Source: Maricaulis sp. (lineage in GTDB: Bacteria > Pseudomonadota > Alphaproteobacteria > Caulobacterales > Maricaulaceae). Taken from it: 33,417 nucleotides of DNA. The position numbers and the translations under genes are program-made. Shown here piece by piece: positions 24,850 through 33,350 of this stretch. The stretch spans positions 1 through 33,417 of the forward strand of contig NZ_JASBRW010000075.1 of NCBI RefSeq assembly GCF_030149235.1, read 5' to 3'. Each line of letters begins with the position of its first letter. The first letter of the stretch is position 1. The notes under the pieces are model-generated. The model was not told the DNA's origin and made no database searches. It saw only the letters and a program-made list of their open reading frames with translations.

Positions 24850-25254
24850 GGTCGGCCCTCTTACAACTATCCCCGCCAGCCCGGCAGTTTCCAGGACGAA
24901 TTCGCGTCCCGGGCGAACCCCATCCTAAGCCGACAACCGTCACATGCAATTCACAGCCGTTCACACTCGGCGCGGTTTTTGCGTGAACACAAGCGATGGT
25001 CAATCACAGAAGAGTGAATGTGAACGTGGTCGATTTCCTTAGCAAGCGCCTGAACCGCCTTCTCTGGCTGGCCGTGGCCATCATTGCATTGCATATGGTT
25101 TTTGCAGCAGATGCAGTGGACCGTTCCATGCGCGCCAGCGTGACAATCGAGCCGATTGCCGCTGTTGATGCTGCACCGCAGCGGCACAGCATCGATTGAC
25201 ATGTGGCCCGTCACGCTGAAACTGCACGCCGAGTTGAATTGAGCCAAGCCCCGT
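24850..25254. other. Divergent intergenic region with one small candidate ORF
   Basis: These 405 bp separate the minus-strand ATP-grasp-like gene from the oppB-like gene. Apart from the small ORF at 24996-25199, I see only GTTCAC (about 24958) and GTGAAC half-sites (about 24984 and 25018) in opposite orientations, a weak candidate operator. Promoters for both directions must lie here, but I cannot place them. Confidence 0.4.
24996..25199 (+). CDS. Small single-TM candidate protein (67 aa)
   Basis: The ORF starts with ATG 24996 (alternatives GTG 25014 and 25020, the latter with AGAAGAG upstream). It encodes a basic start (VDFLSKRLNRL), one hydrophobic helix (LWLAVAIIALHMVFAADAV, about 23-42) and a short tail rich in Ala/Pro. 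The positive-inside arrangement is right for a small inner membrane or secreted protein. It lies 55 bp before the oppB-like gene. No recognised family, and its reality rests on topology alone. Confidence 0.45.
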   Translation: MVNHRRVNVNVVDFLSKRLNRLLWLAVAIIALHMVFAADAVDRSMRASVTIEPIAAVDAAPQRHSID

Positions 25255-26187
25255 ATGTTCGCTTTTGTCCTGCGCCGATTGCTCGTCGCAATCCCGACGA
25301 TCATCGTGATCACTGCAGTGGCCTTCTTCATGATGAAGGTGGCCCCGGGTGGTCCGTTCGACCTTGAGCGGCCGATGCCTGAAGAGATCCGTGAGCGCCT
25401 GCTGGCGGAATATGGTCTCGATCAGCCGGTCTGGAAGCAATATATCGACTATATGGCCGGCCTGGTTCAGGGCGATTTCGGCCCGTCGCTGAAATTTCTC
25501 GACAAGGACGTGGCCGAGCTGATCGGTGAAGGCCTGCCCGTCAGCCTGATGATCGGTGCGCTGGCCATGCTGGTCGCCGTCGTGCTCGGGACTTTCCTCG
25601 GGGCTATTGCGGCCCTCAGGCAGAACACGTCGGGCGATTTCGCTGTCATGTCCTTTGCCATGATCGGGGTCTCCATACCGCCTCTGGTGATGGGACCGAT
25701 CCTGGCCCTCGTGCTGGGCGTCTATATGGGCATATTTCCCACGGGCGGTCTCAATTTCTCGCGCTATGGCCTGTCAGTGCTGGTGCTTCCGGTGATCACG
25801 CTGGCCCTACCGCAGATCGCCATTATCGCCCGTCTCATGCGTGCCAGCATGATTGAGGTGATCCGCTCGAACTATATCCGTACGGCCCGCGCCAAGGGTC
25901 TGTCGGCTTCGGCGGTGATTGTCCGCCATGCCTTGCGCGCCGCGGTCCTGCCGTTGGTCAGCTATCTCGGCCCGGCCTCGGCCGCTGTGATCTCCGGTTC
26001 GCTGGTAATCGAGCGCGTGTTCCAGCTGCCCGGCATGGGCGCTTATTTCGTCGATGCAGCGCTGCAGCGTGACTACACGCTGGTGATGGGCGTGGTGGTG
26101 GTCTACGCGACCTTGATCATCGTGCTCAACCTGATCGCCGACCTGATCTATTCCGTCCTCAATCCGCGGGTGAGCTACGACTCATGA
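25255..26187 (+). CDS. oppB: Peptide ABC transporter permease, OppB/DppB type
   Basis: This 310-aa permease has six hydrophobic segments; the first begins directly (FVLRRLLVAIPTIIVITAVAFF), as in OppB/DppB/NikB. VAPGGPFD follows, then YGLDQPVWKQYIDYMAGLVQGDFGPS, the family's periplasmic segment. The ATPase-contact EAA loop reads YIRTARAKGLSASAVIVRHALRAA. It overlaps oppC by 4 nt. It imports oligopeptides or related solutes with OppC, OppA and ATPases that are not in this window. Confidence 0.94.
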   Translation: MFAFVLRRLLVAIPTIIVITAVAFFMMKVAPGGPFDLERPMPEEIRERLLAEYGLDQPVWKQYIDYMAGLVQGDFGPSLKFLDKDVAELIGEGLPVSLMIGALAMLVAVVLGTFLGAIAALRQNTSGDFAVMSFAMIGVSIPPLVMGPILALVLGVYMGIFPTGGLNFSRYGLSVLVLPVITLALPQIAIIARLMRASMIEVIRSNYIRTARAKGLSASAVIVRHALRAAVLPLVSYLGPASAAVISGSLVIERVFQLPGMGAYFVDAALQRDYTLVMGVVVVYATLIIVLNLIADLIYSVLNPRVSYDS

Positions 26188-27092
26188 CCACCATTTTGAA
26201 CCCGAAAGAGAAAGAGGAAATGCTCTCCAAGGCGGCGGTGCAAGGCCGTTCGCTGTGGGATGATGCGCGCATCCGCCTGTTCCGCAACAAGGCGGCTGTG
26301 ACCTCGATGGTCATTCTCGGCATCCTGGTCGTGTTGGCTATTCTCGGCCAGCTCGGCGTCTGGGTGCATGATTATGACACCATTTATCGCGACCGGGTCA
26401 GCCAGCCGCCGACCTGGGAGAATCTGCACCTGCTGGGCACGGATGCACAGGGGCGTGATCTCCTGGCGCGGACGCTGGTGGGCCTGGGTGTCTCGCTCAT
26501 GGTCGGGATTGTCGCGACTGTGGTGTCGCTGCTCATCGGTGTGACCTGGGGCGCGATTGCCGGCTTTGTCGGTGGCCGCACCGACCAGCTGATGATGCGC
26601 TTTGTCGACATCCTCTATTCGCTGCCCTTCATCTTCTTCGTGATCATTTTGATGGTCGTGTTCGGGCGCAATATCATCCTCATCTTTGTCGCCATCGGCG
26701 CAGTCGAATGGCTGACCATGGCGCGCATCGTGCGCGGCCAGACGCTGGCCCTGAAGGGGATGGAATTCGTTGAAGCCGCCGAGGCAGCCGGTGTGTCGCA
26801 ATGGATGATCATCCGCCGCCACATCATTCCCAACGTGCTGGGCCCGGTCGTGGTCTATGTCACGCTGATGATCCCGGTCGTGATCCTGGCGGAGAGCTTC
26901 CTCAGCTTCCTCGGCCTGGGTGTGCAGGAGCCGCTGACCTCGCTCGGGCGCCTGATCTCGACCGGAGCGCAGGACATGGAAGTGGCACCGTGGACGTTGA
27001 TTGTGCCGGCGGTGACGATGATGGTGACGCTGTTCTGCCTCAACTTCATCGGCGATGGGCTGCGCGACGCGATCGACCCGAAAGACCGCTAG
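26184..27092 (+). CDS. oppC: Peptide ABC transporter permease, OppC type
   Basis: This 302-aa permease has a cytoplasmic N-terminal arm (SLWDDARIRLFRNKAAVTSM), the OppC feature, then six membrane helices. HLLGTDAQGRDLLARTLVG and the EAA loop GVSQWMIIRRHIIPNVLGPV are diagnostic of the OppC/DppC group. It is translationally coupled to oppB (ATGA). A strong terminator 25 bp after its stop ends the unit without oppD or oppF. Confidence 0.94.
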   Translation: MTTILNPKEKEEMLSKAAVQGRSLWDDARIRLFRNKAAVTSMVILGILVVLAILGQLGVWVHDYDTIYRDRVSQPPTWENLHLLGTDAQGRDLLARTLVGLGVSLMVGIVATVVSLLIGVTWGAIAGFVGGRTDQLMMRFVDILYSLPFIFFVIILMVVFGRNIILIFVAIGAVEWLTMARIVRGQTLALKGMEFVEAAEAAGVSQWMIIRRHIIPNVLGPVVVYVTLMIPVVILAESFLSFLGLGVQEPLTSLGRLISTGAQDMEVAPWTLIVPAVTMMVTLFCLNFIGDGLRDAIDPKDR

Positions 27093-27112
27093 TCTGCAAT
27101 CAAGCCAATACG

Positions 27113-27145
27113 AAAAGGGGCCGCTCCGATGGGGCGGCCCTTTTT
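27113..27145 (+). terminator. Rho-independent terminator after oppC, possibly bidirectional
   Basis: GGGCCGC (27118-27124) pairs with GCGGCCC (27134-27140), followed by TTTTT (27141-27145) and preceded by AAAA. It can end the oppBC transcript and, on the other strand, that of the convergent secreted protein. Confidence 0.88.
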
Positions 27146-27166
27146 GTTGGCGCTGTGTGGCGCGGC

Positions 27167-27763
27167 TTATTCCTCGCGGCGAACGCGGAAAGAGCGGCCG
27201 CCATCATTGATGCGGGCGGTGAAGCTGCCCAGCGAGCGGGCGCGGATGACAAGGTCGAAGGGCGTGGCGCGCGGCACCTGCAGGCGGCGGTTCTCGGTCT
27301 GGCGCCAGACCTGGCCGTTTTCCATGGTGAAGACCCAGTCGCCATGCACCTGGCGGGCCGAGGTCACGCTCATCCGCATTTCCGAGATCTGGCCGTCATC
27401 ATTGCGCGTGACGACCTCCACACCTTCTGCGGCGGCTTCCGGTGCGGTGGCCTCGGCCACGGCGGCATTATTGCCCGCGGAGCGGCGCGAGAGGAAGGGG
27501 ATGGAGGGCAGGGACAGGCCGAAACTGTCGCGCTCGACGGCTTCGATCTCCGAGCGGGTCACGGTGACCAGGTCGCCGGACTCACTGGCGCCTTCCAGCG
27601 CGTCCACGGCACTGTCGAAACACTCCAGCCGGGCGGCCGCGTCCTCGATCCCGCGGCAGGCGATGACGGCGTCGAGCGGGTTTTGCTGCGCCAGGGCGCC
27701 GGGTTGGGCGACAAGCGCCAGCGCCGTCAGCGAGCCGGCGAAACAGGTGAGTTTTACAGACAT
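27167..27763 (-). CDS. Secreted protein, unrecognised, with N-terminal Cys-x11-Cys motif
   Basis: The ATG at 27763 gives 198 aa with a signal peptide (MSVKLTCFAGSLTALALVAQ, cleavage near ALAQ/QNP); the open frame extends to 27826 but lacks plausible coding features. The mature start has DAVIACRGIEDAAARLECFDSA with Cys36 and Cys48, a pattern seen in several proteobacterial periplasmic proteins that form a disulfide in a short helical motif (as in VasI-like proteins). An acidic Ala/Glu-rich linker leads to a beta-rich domain (VWRQTENRRLQVPRATPFDLVIRAR, GRSFRVRRE). Function unknown. It sits convergent between oppC and oppA. Confidence 0.82.
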   Translation of the reverse strand: MSVKLTCFAGSLTALALVAQPGALAQQNPLDAVIACRGIEDAAARLECFDSAVDALEGASESGDLVTVTRSEIEAVERDSFGLSLPSIPFLSRRSAGNNAAVAEATAPEAAAEGVEVVTRNDDGQISEMRMSVTSARQVHGDWVFTMENGQVWRQTENRRLQVPRATPFDLVIRARSLGSFTARINDGGRSFRVRREE

Positions 27764-27897
27764 GGTCGAGTTTCCGTGTTCAAAGCTGGAGCGATAATGC
27801 GATAGAGGGCCCAGCCTGTCGACCATGGCGAACGGCGCGGGCGGTGCGGCGCTAATCCTGCGTTCATCGCGCCGCGTGCAAGCTGAATAAATCCATG

Positions 27898-27910
27898 CCG
27901 ATAGTATCGG
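27898..27910. promoter_or_regulatory. 13-bp odd palindrome upstream of oppA
   Basis: CCGATA-G-TATCGG is a perfect inverted repeat about 86 bp before the oppA GTG, a suitable place for a dimeric repressor or activator. Length is short enough that chance is not excluded. Confidence 0.3.
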
Positions 27911-27995
27911 TATGGAACTATCGACCGGCGCCTCTAGTTGGGCTAGAAGGTCGACACAAGCTCAGTTCTGGCGTGTTCGAGGGGAGACCGTAACC

Positions 27996-29621
27996 GTGAT
28001 TGGCAGCAAAATCGTCAAGTCCGCACTTGTGTCCGTATCCGTCCTGGCCCTGGCGGCCTGTTCGGGATCGGAACCGACCGATTCAGACACGCTGGTCCTG
28101 CATCGCGGCAATAACGCCGAACCGCTCTCCCTTGACCCGCACCGCGCATCGGGCACGTGGGAAAACAACATTATCGGCGACATGTTCATGGGCCTCTTCA
28201 CCGAGAACCCGGAAGGCGAGCCGATCCCGGGCATGGCGGAAAGCTGGACCACGTCGGACGACGGCCTGACCTGGACCTTCACCCTGCGGGACGCCAACTG
28301 GTCGGACGGCGAGCCGGTCACGGCCGAGGACTTCGTTTTCGCCTGGCGCCGCATTTCCAACCCGGATACAGGCGCGCCCTATGTGTCGCTGCTTTTCCCG
28401 ATCGCCGGTGTGGAACAGTCCAGCCGCGGCGAGATCGATCCGAGCGAGATCGGTGTGCGCGCGATTGACGAGCGCACGCTGGAAGTCACCCTGGTCAATC
28501 CGGCGCCTTACCTGCCCGGCCTGCTGACCCATTACACGACCTTCCCGATGCCTGATCACGTCATTGCCCAGCATGGCGATGAGTGGATCCGTCCGGAAAA
28601 CATCCAGACCAATGGCGCCTTCCGCCTGGCTGACTGGCGCACCAACAATTATGTTCACCTGGTCCGAAACGACCAGTTCTTCGACAATGCCAATACCTGT
28701 CTCGACGAGGTGTATTTCTACCCGACCGTCGACAACAGCGCCGCCGGTCGCCGGGTGCGCAATGGCGAGCTCGACCTGAACATGGAATTCCCGGGCCAGC
28801 AGCTCGACTTCCTGCGCCGCGAGATCCCGGACTATGTCCGCGTTCACCCGTTCATGGGCACGGTCTACTTCTCCATCAACACGACGATGGACCAGTTCGC
28901 CGACCCGCAGGTCCGCAACGCGCTGGGCATGGCGATTGACCGCGAGTTTATCGCCAATGAAATCCTCCGTGCCGGACAGCCGCCGGCCTATGCCTTCGTG
29001 CCGCCGGGCGTGGCCAATTATGACAGCGGCGTGCGCGCCAGCTGGGCCGACATCCCGGTCGAAGAGCGCCGCGAAACCGCGCGCGAGATCCTCGAAGCGG
29101 CCGGCTATGGCCCGGACAATCCGTTCCGTTTCGAATACGCCTATCGCGCCACCGGCGACAATCCGCGCATCGCCCCGGTGGTTCAGAATGACTGGTCGGC
29201 GATCGCCGACTGGGTGCAGCCGGAGCTGATCGTGTCCGACACGCAGATCCACTACGACAATCTGCGCGCCGGTGCGTTTGAAGTGGCGGATGGCGGCTGG
29301 ATCGCAGACTATAACGACGCCTACAACTTCCTCTTCCTGGCGGAATTCCGTTCCGTGCCGATGAATTACCCGCGCTACAACAACCCGGACTATGACGCCC
29401 TGGTGACCGCGGCCAATTCGGAGCAGGACCTGGAGCGCCGTTCGGCCATGATGGCCGAAGCCGAGCAGATGATGATTGACGACATGCCGTTCATTCCGAT
29501 CGTGTATTACGTCAACAAGAACCTGGTCAGCCCGCGCGTCACCGGCTGGGAAGACAATCTCGTCAACATCCATCGCTCGCGTTATCTCTGCTTCGCGGAG
29601 AGCGAAACCGACGCCGGTTAA
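27996..29621 (+). CDS. oppA: Peptide ABC transporter substrate-binding lipoprotein, OppA/DppA type
   Basis: I place the start at GTG 27996, with GGGGAG at 27981-27986, giving a 541-aa lipoprotein: SVLALAAC with lipidated Cys22. The longer frame to 27912 would put 28 odd residues before the signal. The mature protein is a family 5 solute-binding protein: LVLHRGNNAEPLSLDPHRASG, TWTFTLRDANWSDGEPVTAEDFVFAWRR and AMIDRE-like sequence near 310 are signatures. LSPRVTGWEDN-like sequence (VSPRVTGWEDN) near the end is typical of OppA. It should bind peptides for the OppBC permeases located 0.9 kb upstream, although a convergent gene separates them. Confidence 0.93.
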   Translation: MIGSKIVKSALVSVSVLALAACSGSEPTDSDTLVLHRGNNAEPLSLDPHRASGTWENNIIGDMFMGLFTENPEGEPIPGMAESWTTSDDGLTWTFTLRDANWSDGEPVTAEDFVFAWRRISNPDTGAPYVSLLFPIAGVEQSSRGEIDPSEIGVRAIDERTLEVTLVNPAPYLPGLLTHYTTFPMPDHVIAQHGDEWIRPENIQTNGAFRLADWRTNNYVHLVRNDQFFDNANTCLDEVYFYPTVDNSAAGRRVRNGELDLNMEFPGQQLDFLRREIPDYVRVHPFMGTVYFSINTTMDQFADPQVRNALGMAIDREFIANEILRAGQPPAYAFVPPGVANYDSGVRASWADIPVEERRETAREILEAAGYGPDNPFRFEYAYRATGDNPRIAPVVQNDWSAIADWVQPELIVSDTQIHYDNLRAGAFEVADGGWIADYNDAYNFLFLAEFRSVPMNYPRYNNPDYDALVTAANSEQDLERRSAMMAEAEQMMIDDMPFIPIVYYVNKNLVSPRVTGWEDNLVNIHRSRYLCFAESETDAG

Positions 29622-29654
29622 GTCCCGCTTGCCAGACAGACCCGGTCCGACCTA

Positions 29655-29675
29655 GCCTGAACCCCGTGTTCAGGC
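29655..29675. other. 7-bp-stem hairpin between oppA and the DUF3667 gene
   Basis: GCCTGAA (29655-29661) pairs with TTCAGGC (29669-29675) around a 7-nt loop. It may be an attenuating or operator element before the next gene; no T-run. Confidence 0.3.
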
Positions 29676-29691
29676 CAGTTCGGGGGCATGT

Positions 29692-30975
29692 ATGTCTGGG
29701 GCAGATACAGTCGGTGATGCAGTCGTTGCAGGCGCAGGGGCCGGCGAGCTGGAAGATGCCATCCGCGCATCGAAGCGCAAGAAACGGGATCGCGATTCCG
29801 CCTTTGGGTCGCCGACACCGGACGGTGTGTGCTCGAATTGCTCGACCACGCTGAGCGGACCAGTCTGTCACAGCTGTGGTCAGACGGCGGATAATTATCA
29901 CCGCCCGGTCTGGGAGTTGTTGACGGAAGTGCTGGACGGGCTGTTCGGTATTGAGGGTCGGCTCTGGCGCACCTTGCCGCCTTTGATGTTCCAGCCGGGC
30001 AAGCTGACCAAGAGTTATCTTTCCGGCGTACGGGCCCGTTTCGTCATGCCCTTCCGTCTTTATCTGACGGCGAGCGTGCTCTTCTTCCTGATCTTCTTTT
30101 CCGTCAACAGCCTGATCCCGAGTCTGGGTGAGGCCGAGATGGAAGCCGCCCAGGAGGGCCTTGCTGCGGCCCAGGAGCAGCTCGAGCAAAATGCCGGTCC
30201 GCTGCCCGAGAGGCTGGCGCAAGAAGGGCTCAGCCCCGAAGAAATCGAGGAAATTCGGGCCCAGATGGAGGCGTCCGGCCTGGGGCTTGATAATCTTTCA
30301 GAGGCGTTGGGCGATCCGGAGGTTCGGGCCCGCACGGTTTCGGACTGGCGCGAGCAGATGAAATCCGGCCTGTGCCAGTCCCTGACGCCGGAAGATTGCC
30401 CGCGTGCCGAGACACCCGAGACGCCGGAAGGGGAAGCCCTGCCGGGAACGCCGGAGTTGCGCGATGGCGATCTGGTGATACCGGCGGGAGAGGGGATCAA
30501 TTTCACCGTCGATGACATGAATGGCTGGCCCTATTCCGTGCGTGTCGCGGTCCGTGATCAGCTTTCCCGGGCGGTCGACGACAATGGCGCCGCGGCGCTG
30601 CGCATGTTCCAGGAACTGGTGCCTACAGCGATGTTCTTCATGCTGCCGATCTACGCGCTATTGCTGGGCGTGACGCATTTCTACAAGCGGGGATATTTCT
30701 ACTATGACCACGTCGTCGTCTCGCTTCACTTCCACGCCTTCATCTTTTTCCTCTTCCTGCTGATGATGCCGGTCAGCGCGGTGATCGGGGGCTGGTCGGT
30801 GCTGGTCCTGTTTCCGTGGTCGAACTACTACCTCTACCGCATCCACAGGGTGGTCTATTCGCACGGCCGTTTTTCCTCCTTCCTGCGCACCATCTTCATG
30901 GACATCGTCTACCTCGTGGTGCTCTCGATCGCGATGTCGGTCCTGTTCATTGCCTCGGTCCTGCTCTTCCCGTGA
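29692..30975 (+). CDS. DUF3667 membrane protein with N-terminal zinc ribbon
   Basis: This 427-aa protein has a zinc ribbon with Cys47, Cys50, Cys59 and Cys62 (VCSNC...VCHSCGQ). It then has the DUF3667 signature HRPVWELLTEVLDGLFGIEGRLWRTLPPL and KLTKSYLSGVRARFVMPFRLYL, leading into the first helix (about 119-142). A long acidic soluble loop (about 143-285, rich in Glu/Gln/Pro) separates it from three or four further helices to the end. The loop is probably periplasmic. GGGGG precedes the ATG. Function unknown; the family occurs widely in proteobacteria and Bacteroidetes. Confidence 0.9.
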   Translation: MSGADTVGDAVVAGAGAGELEDAIRASKRKKRDRDSAFGSPTPDGVCSNCSTTLSGPVCHSCGQTADNYHRPVWELLTEVLDGLFGIEGRLWRTLPPLMFQPGKLTKSYLSGVRARFVMPFRLYLTASVLFFLIFFSVNSLIPSLGEAEMEAAQEGLAAAQEQLEQNAGPLPERLAQEGLSPEEIEEIRAQMEASGLGLDNLSEALGDPEVRARTVSDWREQMKSGLCQSLTPEDCPRAETPETPEGEALPGTPELRDGDLVIPAGEGINFTVDDMNGWPYSVRVAVRDQLSRAVDDNGAAALRMFQELVPTAMFFMLPIYALLLGVTHFYKRGYFYYDHVVVSLHFHAFIFFLFLLMMPVSAVIGGWSVLVLFPWSNYYLYRIHRVVYSHGRFSSFLRTIFMDIVYLVVLSIAMSVLFIASVLLFP

Positions 30976-31000
30976 TCGGAAGGCGCGTTGCCAGACAAAG

Positions 31001-31030
31001 AAAAAGGCCCGCGGGATATCCCGCGGGCCT
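31001..31030 (-). terminator. Terminator of sppA: perfect 26-bp palindrome plus T-tract
   Basis: 31005-31030 is a perfect palindrome (arm AGGCCCGCGGGAT), folding to a long GC stem. On the minus strand it is followed by TTTTTCTTTG, a classical rho-independent terminator 25 bp after the sppA stop. It also lies 30 bp after the DUF3667 stop on the plus strand, where the T-run is lacking. Confidence 0.88.
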
Positions 31031-31054
31031 GTCTCATAGGGGTCGGGTGCCGGC

Positions 31055-32845
31055 CTATTGCGGCTGCGGTGCGTCGGAGCGCAGCTGCAGCTCACCACCT
31101 TGCATGCGCTGACGGGCCTCCAGGGCTGCCTGAATCTCCGGCAATTCCATCAATGCATTGAAGCGCGCTGCGGCTTCGGCATTCTCGGCCGACATGCCGA
31201 ACAGTTCGGAGAGCGCCTCGAACGGGTTCGGCAGGGCCGGGTAGCGCGAAACGCGGATATCGCTTTCCGGGGCGATGCCGGCCAGCTGCTTGGCCATGGC
31301 GATGGCGTCACGGAAGCCGCCGATTTCATCGACCAGGCCGAGATCAACGGCTTGCGCACCGGTCCACACTCGGCCGCGGGCAATCTCGAGCACGCGCTCC
31401 ATCGGCAGATCGCGACCGTCGGCCACGCGCTGGGTAAAGTCGACATAGATGTCTTCCATCTGGGCCCGGTAGGCGGCGCGCTGGGTTTCGGTCCAGCTCT
31501 GCTGACCGGAGAAGGCGGTGGCGTATTCGCCGCCGACCGACAGGGTCTCCGAATTCAGGCCAACCATGCCGAACGTGCCGGACAGGTCGATCTTGCCGCC
31601 GAGCACGCCGATCGAGCCGGTGATGGTCGTGGCATGGGCGAAGATGTAGTCAGCCGGGGCGGAGAGGTAGTAACCGCCCGACGCGGCCGCATTGGCCATG
31701 GACACAACGACCGGCTTGCCGGCTTCGCGGGCCCGGATCACGGCGTGCCAGATCTGGTCCGAGGCGATGGCCGAGCCGCCGCCGCTGTCGACGCGGATCA
31801 CGATGGCACGGACATTGTCATCATTGGCTGCCGCCAGGATGGCTTCTGACATGCGGTCACCACCGATTGAATCGCTGCCACCGAACGGGCCCGGATCCGG
31901 CGTACCGGTGACGATGGAGCCCTGGCCCTCGATCAGCGCGATGACCGGAGCATTGCTCCATTCCGGCGTGCTCTCCGCATAATCCTCGATCGACAGCGAA
32001 GAGGCGCCGCCCTCGACACGGGCCAGTGCGGCCTCGCGGGCTTCAACGACATGGCCAAGGCGGTCGATGAAACCGAAGGCATTGGCCGCTTCAGCAGAAT
32101 GCGGTGCGCTGTCGAAGCCGGCGCGGACATCGTCCTCGCTCAGCTCGCGGTCAGCGGCGATTGCGGCCACCGTCGTATCGAAGATCGAGCCCATATAGGA
32201 CAGGGTCGCCTCGCGGTGCGCCTCGGTCAGCGTCGTTTCGGTGAAGGTGTTGGCGGCGTTCTTGTACTCGTAGAACTGCTCGAATTGCGGCACGGCATTG
32301 AACTGTTCAAACGCGCCGCCGAGGAAGGTGATCTCGGCGGCCAGGCCTGCCGGGGTGAAGCTGGCCGTGTCCTGCAGCCAGATCTCGTCGGAACCGGAAA
32401 CCGCGAAATAGCCGGTCACAGAGGTGCCTTCAAAACCCTGGGCGTGGGTGACGACAAACTTCCCGGTGGAACGGAAGTCCTCGATCGCGCCGCGCAATTC
32501 CTCGGCCGATGCCGCGGGCAGGCCGAATTCATTGGCGCGCAGGAACAGGCCATGAACCCGGTCATCGGTTTCGGCGCGTTGGAGGGTCTGCACGATGTCG
32601 ACAATGGAGAGCGGTCCGGTGAAGCCGAAGGGGCTACGCATCGGGCTGTCGGTCCGCGCTGTGCGCAGGTCGAGCTCGAGTACAATGGCGCCGCGCGGGA
32701 TCGCCGGCTCACTGGACGAGCTTGCGTTGGAAATGGCCGAGCCGATGAGGCCGGCTATCATGAAGATGACGAGGATGACGGCCAGTACCGAGCCGACAAT
32801 AACCCCGACGATGGAACCCATGAAGGTGATCCAGAACTGTTTCAT
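31055..32845 (-). CDS. sppA: Signal peptide peptidase SppA, 67K type
   Basis: This 596-aa double-domain S49 protease digests released signal peptides in the inner membrane, active site toward the periplasm. One N-terminal helix (about 8-36) anchors it. The catalytic Lys195 lies in [11 protein letters not shown], in the position of E. coli Lys209. The nucleophile Ser389 is in [16 protein letters not shown], and [20 protein letters not shown] follows. Both domains are present, as in E. coli. The frame is open to 32863, but the ATG at 32845 (MKQFW) begins the anchor naturally, with AAAGGGG upstream. Confidence 0.95.
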   Translation of the reverse strand: MKQFWITFMGSIVGVIVGSVLAVILVIFMIAGLIGSAISNASSSSEPAIPRGAIVLELDLRTARTDSPMRSPFGFTGPLSIVDIVQTLQRAETDDRVHGLFLRANEFGLPAASAEELRGAIEDFRSTGKFVVTHAQGFEGTSVTGYFAVSGSDEIWLQDTASFTPAGLAAEITFLGGAFEQFNAVPQFEQFYEYKNAANTFTETTLTEAHREATLSYMGSIFDTTVAAIAADRELSEDDVRAGFDSAPHSAEAANAFGFIDRLGHVVEAREAALARVEGGASSLSIEDYAESTPEWSNAPVIALIEGQGSIVTGTPDPGPFGGSDSIGGDRMSEAILAAANDDNVRAIVIRVDSGGGSAIASDQIWHAVIRAREAGKPVVVSMANAAASGGYYLSAPADYIFAHATTITGSIGVLGGKIDLSGTFGMVGLNSETLSVGGEYATAFSGQQSWTETQRAAYRAQMEDIYVDFTQRVADGRDLPMERVLEIARGRVWTGAQAVDLGLVDEIGGFRDAIAMAKQLAGIAPESDIRVSRYPALPNPFEALSELFGMSAENAEAAARFNALMELPEIQAALEARQRMQGGELQLRSDAPQPQ

Positions 32846-33077
32846 AGTAACCCCTTTACCCACGCCCGGACGGCGCTTCCTGCGCCTTTTGCAAGTTACG
32901 GTCCGGTCCTTGGGGACAACCTAGTGGGCACGGATGGGACGGGGAAGGGGCATTACCGCGATTTATATCCCCGTACAGGCCAAGACGGCGGCAGTGTTGC
33001 GCGCAGGTGTCAATGCGGCCGCGCCAGCGGACGCCATTATCAACTGTGACAGGTGATTTGCGGGGCAGGGGTATAAA
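32846..33077. other. Intergenic region between sppA and tRNA-Pro
   Basis: I find no gene here. The sppA promoter is expected on the minus strand, but no pair of boxes is convincing. Confidence 0.4.
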
Positions 33078-33154
33078 TGGTCGGAGTGGCGAGATTCGAA
33101 CTCACGACCCCTGCCTCCCGAAGACAGTGCTCTACCAGGCTGAGCTACACTCCG
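33078..33154 (-). tRNA. tRNA-Pro (anticodon CGG)
   Basis: The minus strand folds as a 77-nt tRNA: acceptor arms CGGAGTG and CACTCCG, D arm GCTCAGCCTGGTAGAGC, anticodon stem CTGTC/GGCAG with loop TTCGGGA (anticodon CGG, reads CCG), T arm with GTTCGAATC, discriminator A and encoded CCA at 33080-33078. Confidence 0.97.
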
Positions 33155-33167
33155 AACCGAGGCGCGG

Positions 33168-33196
33168 CTTATAGCCAACTCTTTGCAGCCGCGCAA
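33168..33196 (-). promoter_or_regulatory. Probable promoter of tRNA-Pro
   Basis: On the minus strand TTGCGC (33196-33191), a 17-bp spacer and TATAAG (33173-33168) form a good sigma-70-type promoter. Transcription would start about 7 nt before the tRNA 5' end at 33154. Confidence 0.65.
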
Positions 33197-33294
33197 CGCG
33201 CCTCAAGCATGTTTGTCAGCGCTTTTTTCATTGCCCCGCCACGCGGCATGCAGGCGCGTGTGCATTTCATCTGTACAGCGACCGCATTGACCCG

Positions 33295-33323
33295 TTGCAT
33301 ACCCGGACGGTGTTGGGTATTTA
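33295..33323 (+). promoter_or_regulatory. Probable promoter of tRNA-Gln
   Basis: TTGCAT (33295-33300), 17 bp, then TATTTA (33318-33323). The tRNA begins 27 nt after the -10 box, leaving a leader of about 20 nt that contains the 6-bp stem GCTCCG/CGGAGC (33328-33346). Confidence 0.55.
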
Positions 33324-33350
33324 GCCCGCTCCGCATCGCGCGGAGCCGGT

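Noticed and set aside
26801..27805. A 334-codon plus frame spanning the oppC end and the secreted protein
   Set aside because: It runs out of frame through oppC, through the terminator at 27113-27145, then antisense to the secreted protein; not plausible.
27851..27873. Possible third copy of the promoter block, GCTAAT-N5-GTTCAT followed by CGCGCC
   Set aside because: Only the 11-bp half-site pattern and a short CGCGCC match; the first half-site has a mismatch and the TAGG end is missing. Too weak to list as a feature.
27912..27995. Extended start for oppA
   Set aside because: It would put 28 residues before the lipoprotein signal; the GTG at 27996 has GGGGAG upstream and gives a normal lipobox position.
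28083..29573. A 496-codon minus-strand frame across oppA
   Set aside because: Antisense to a complete lipoprotein with signal and family motifs; no recognisable protein in the antisense product.
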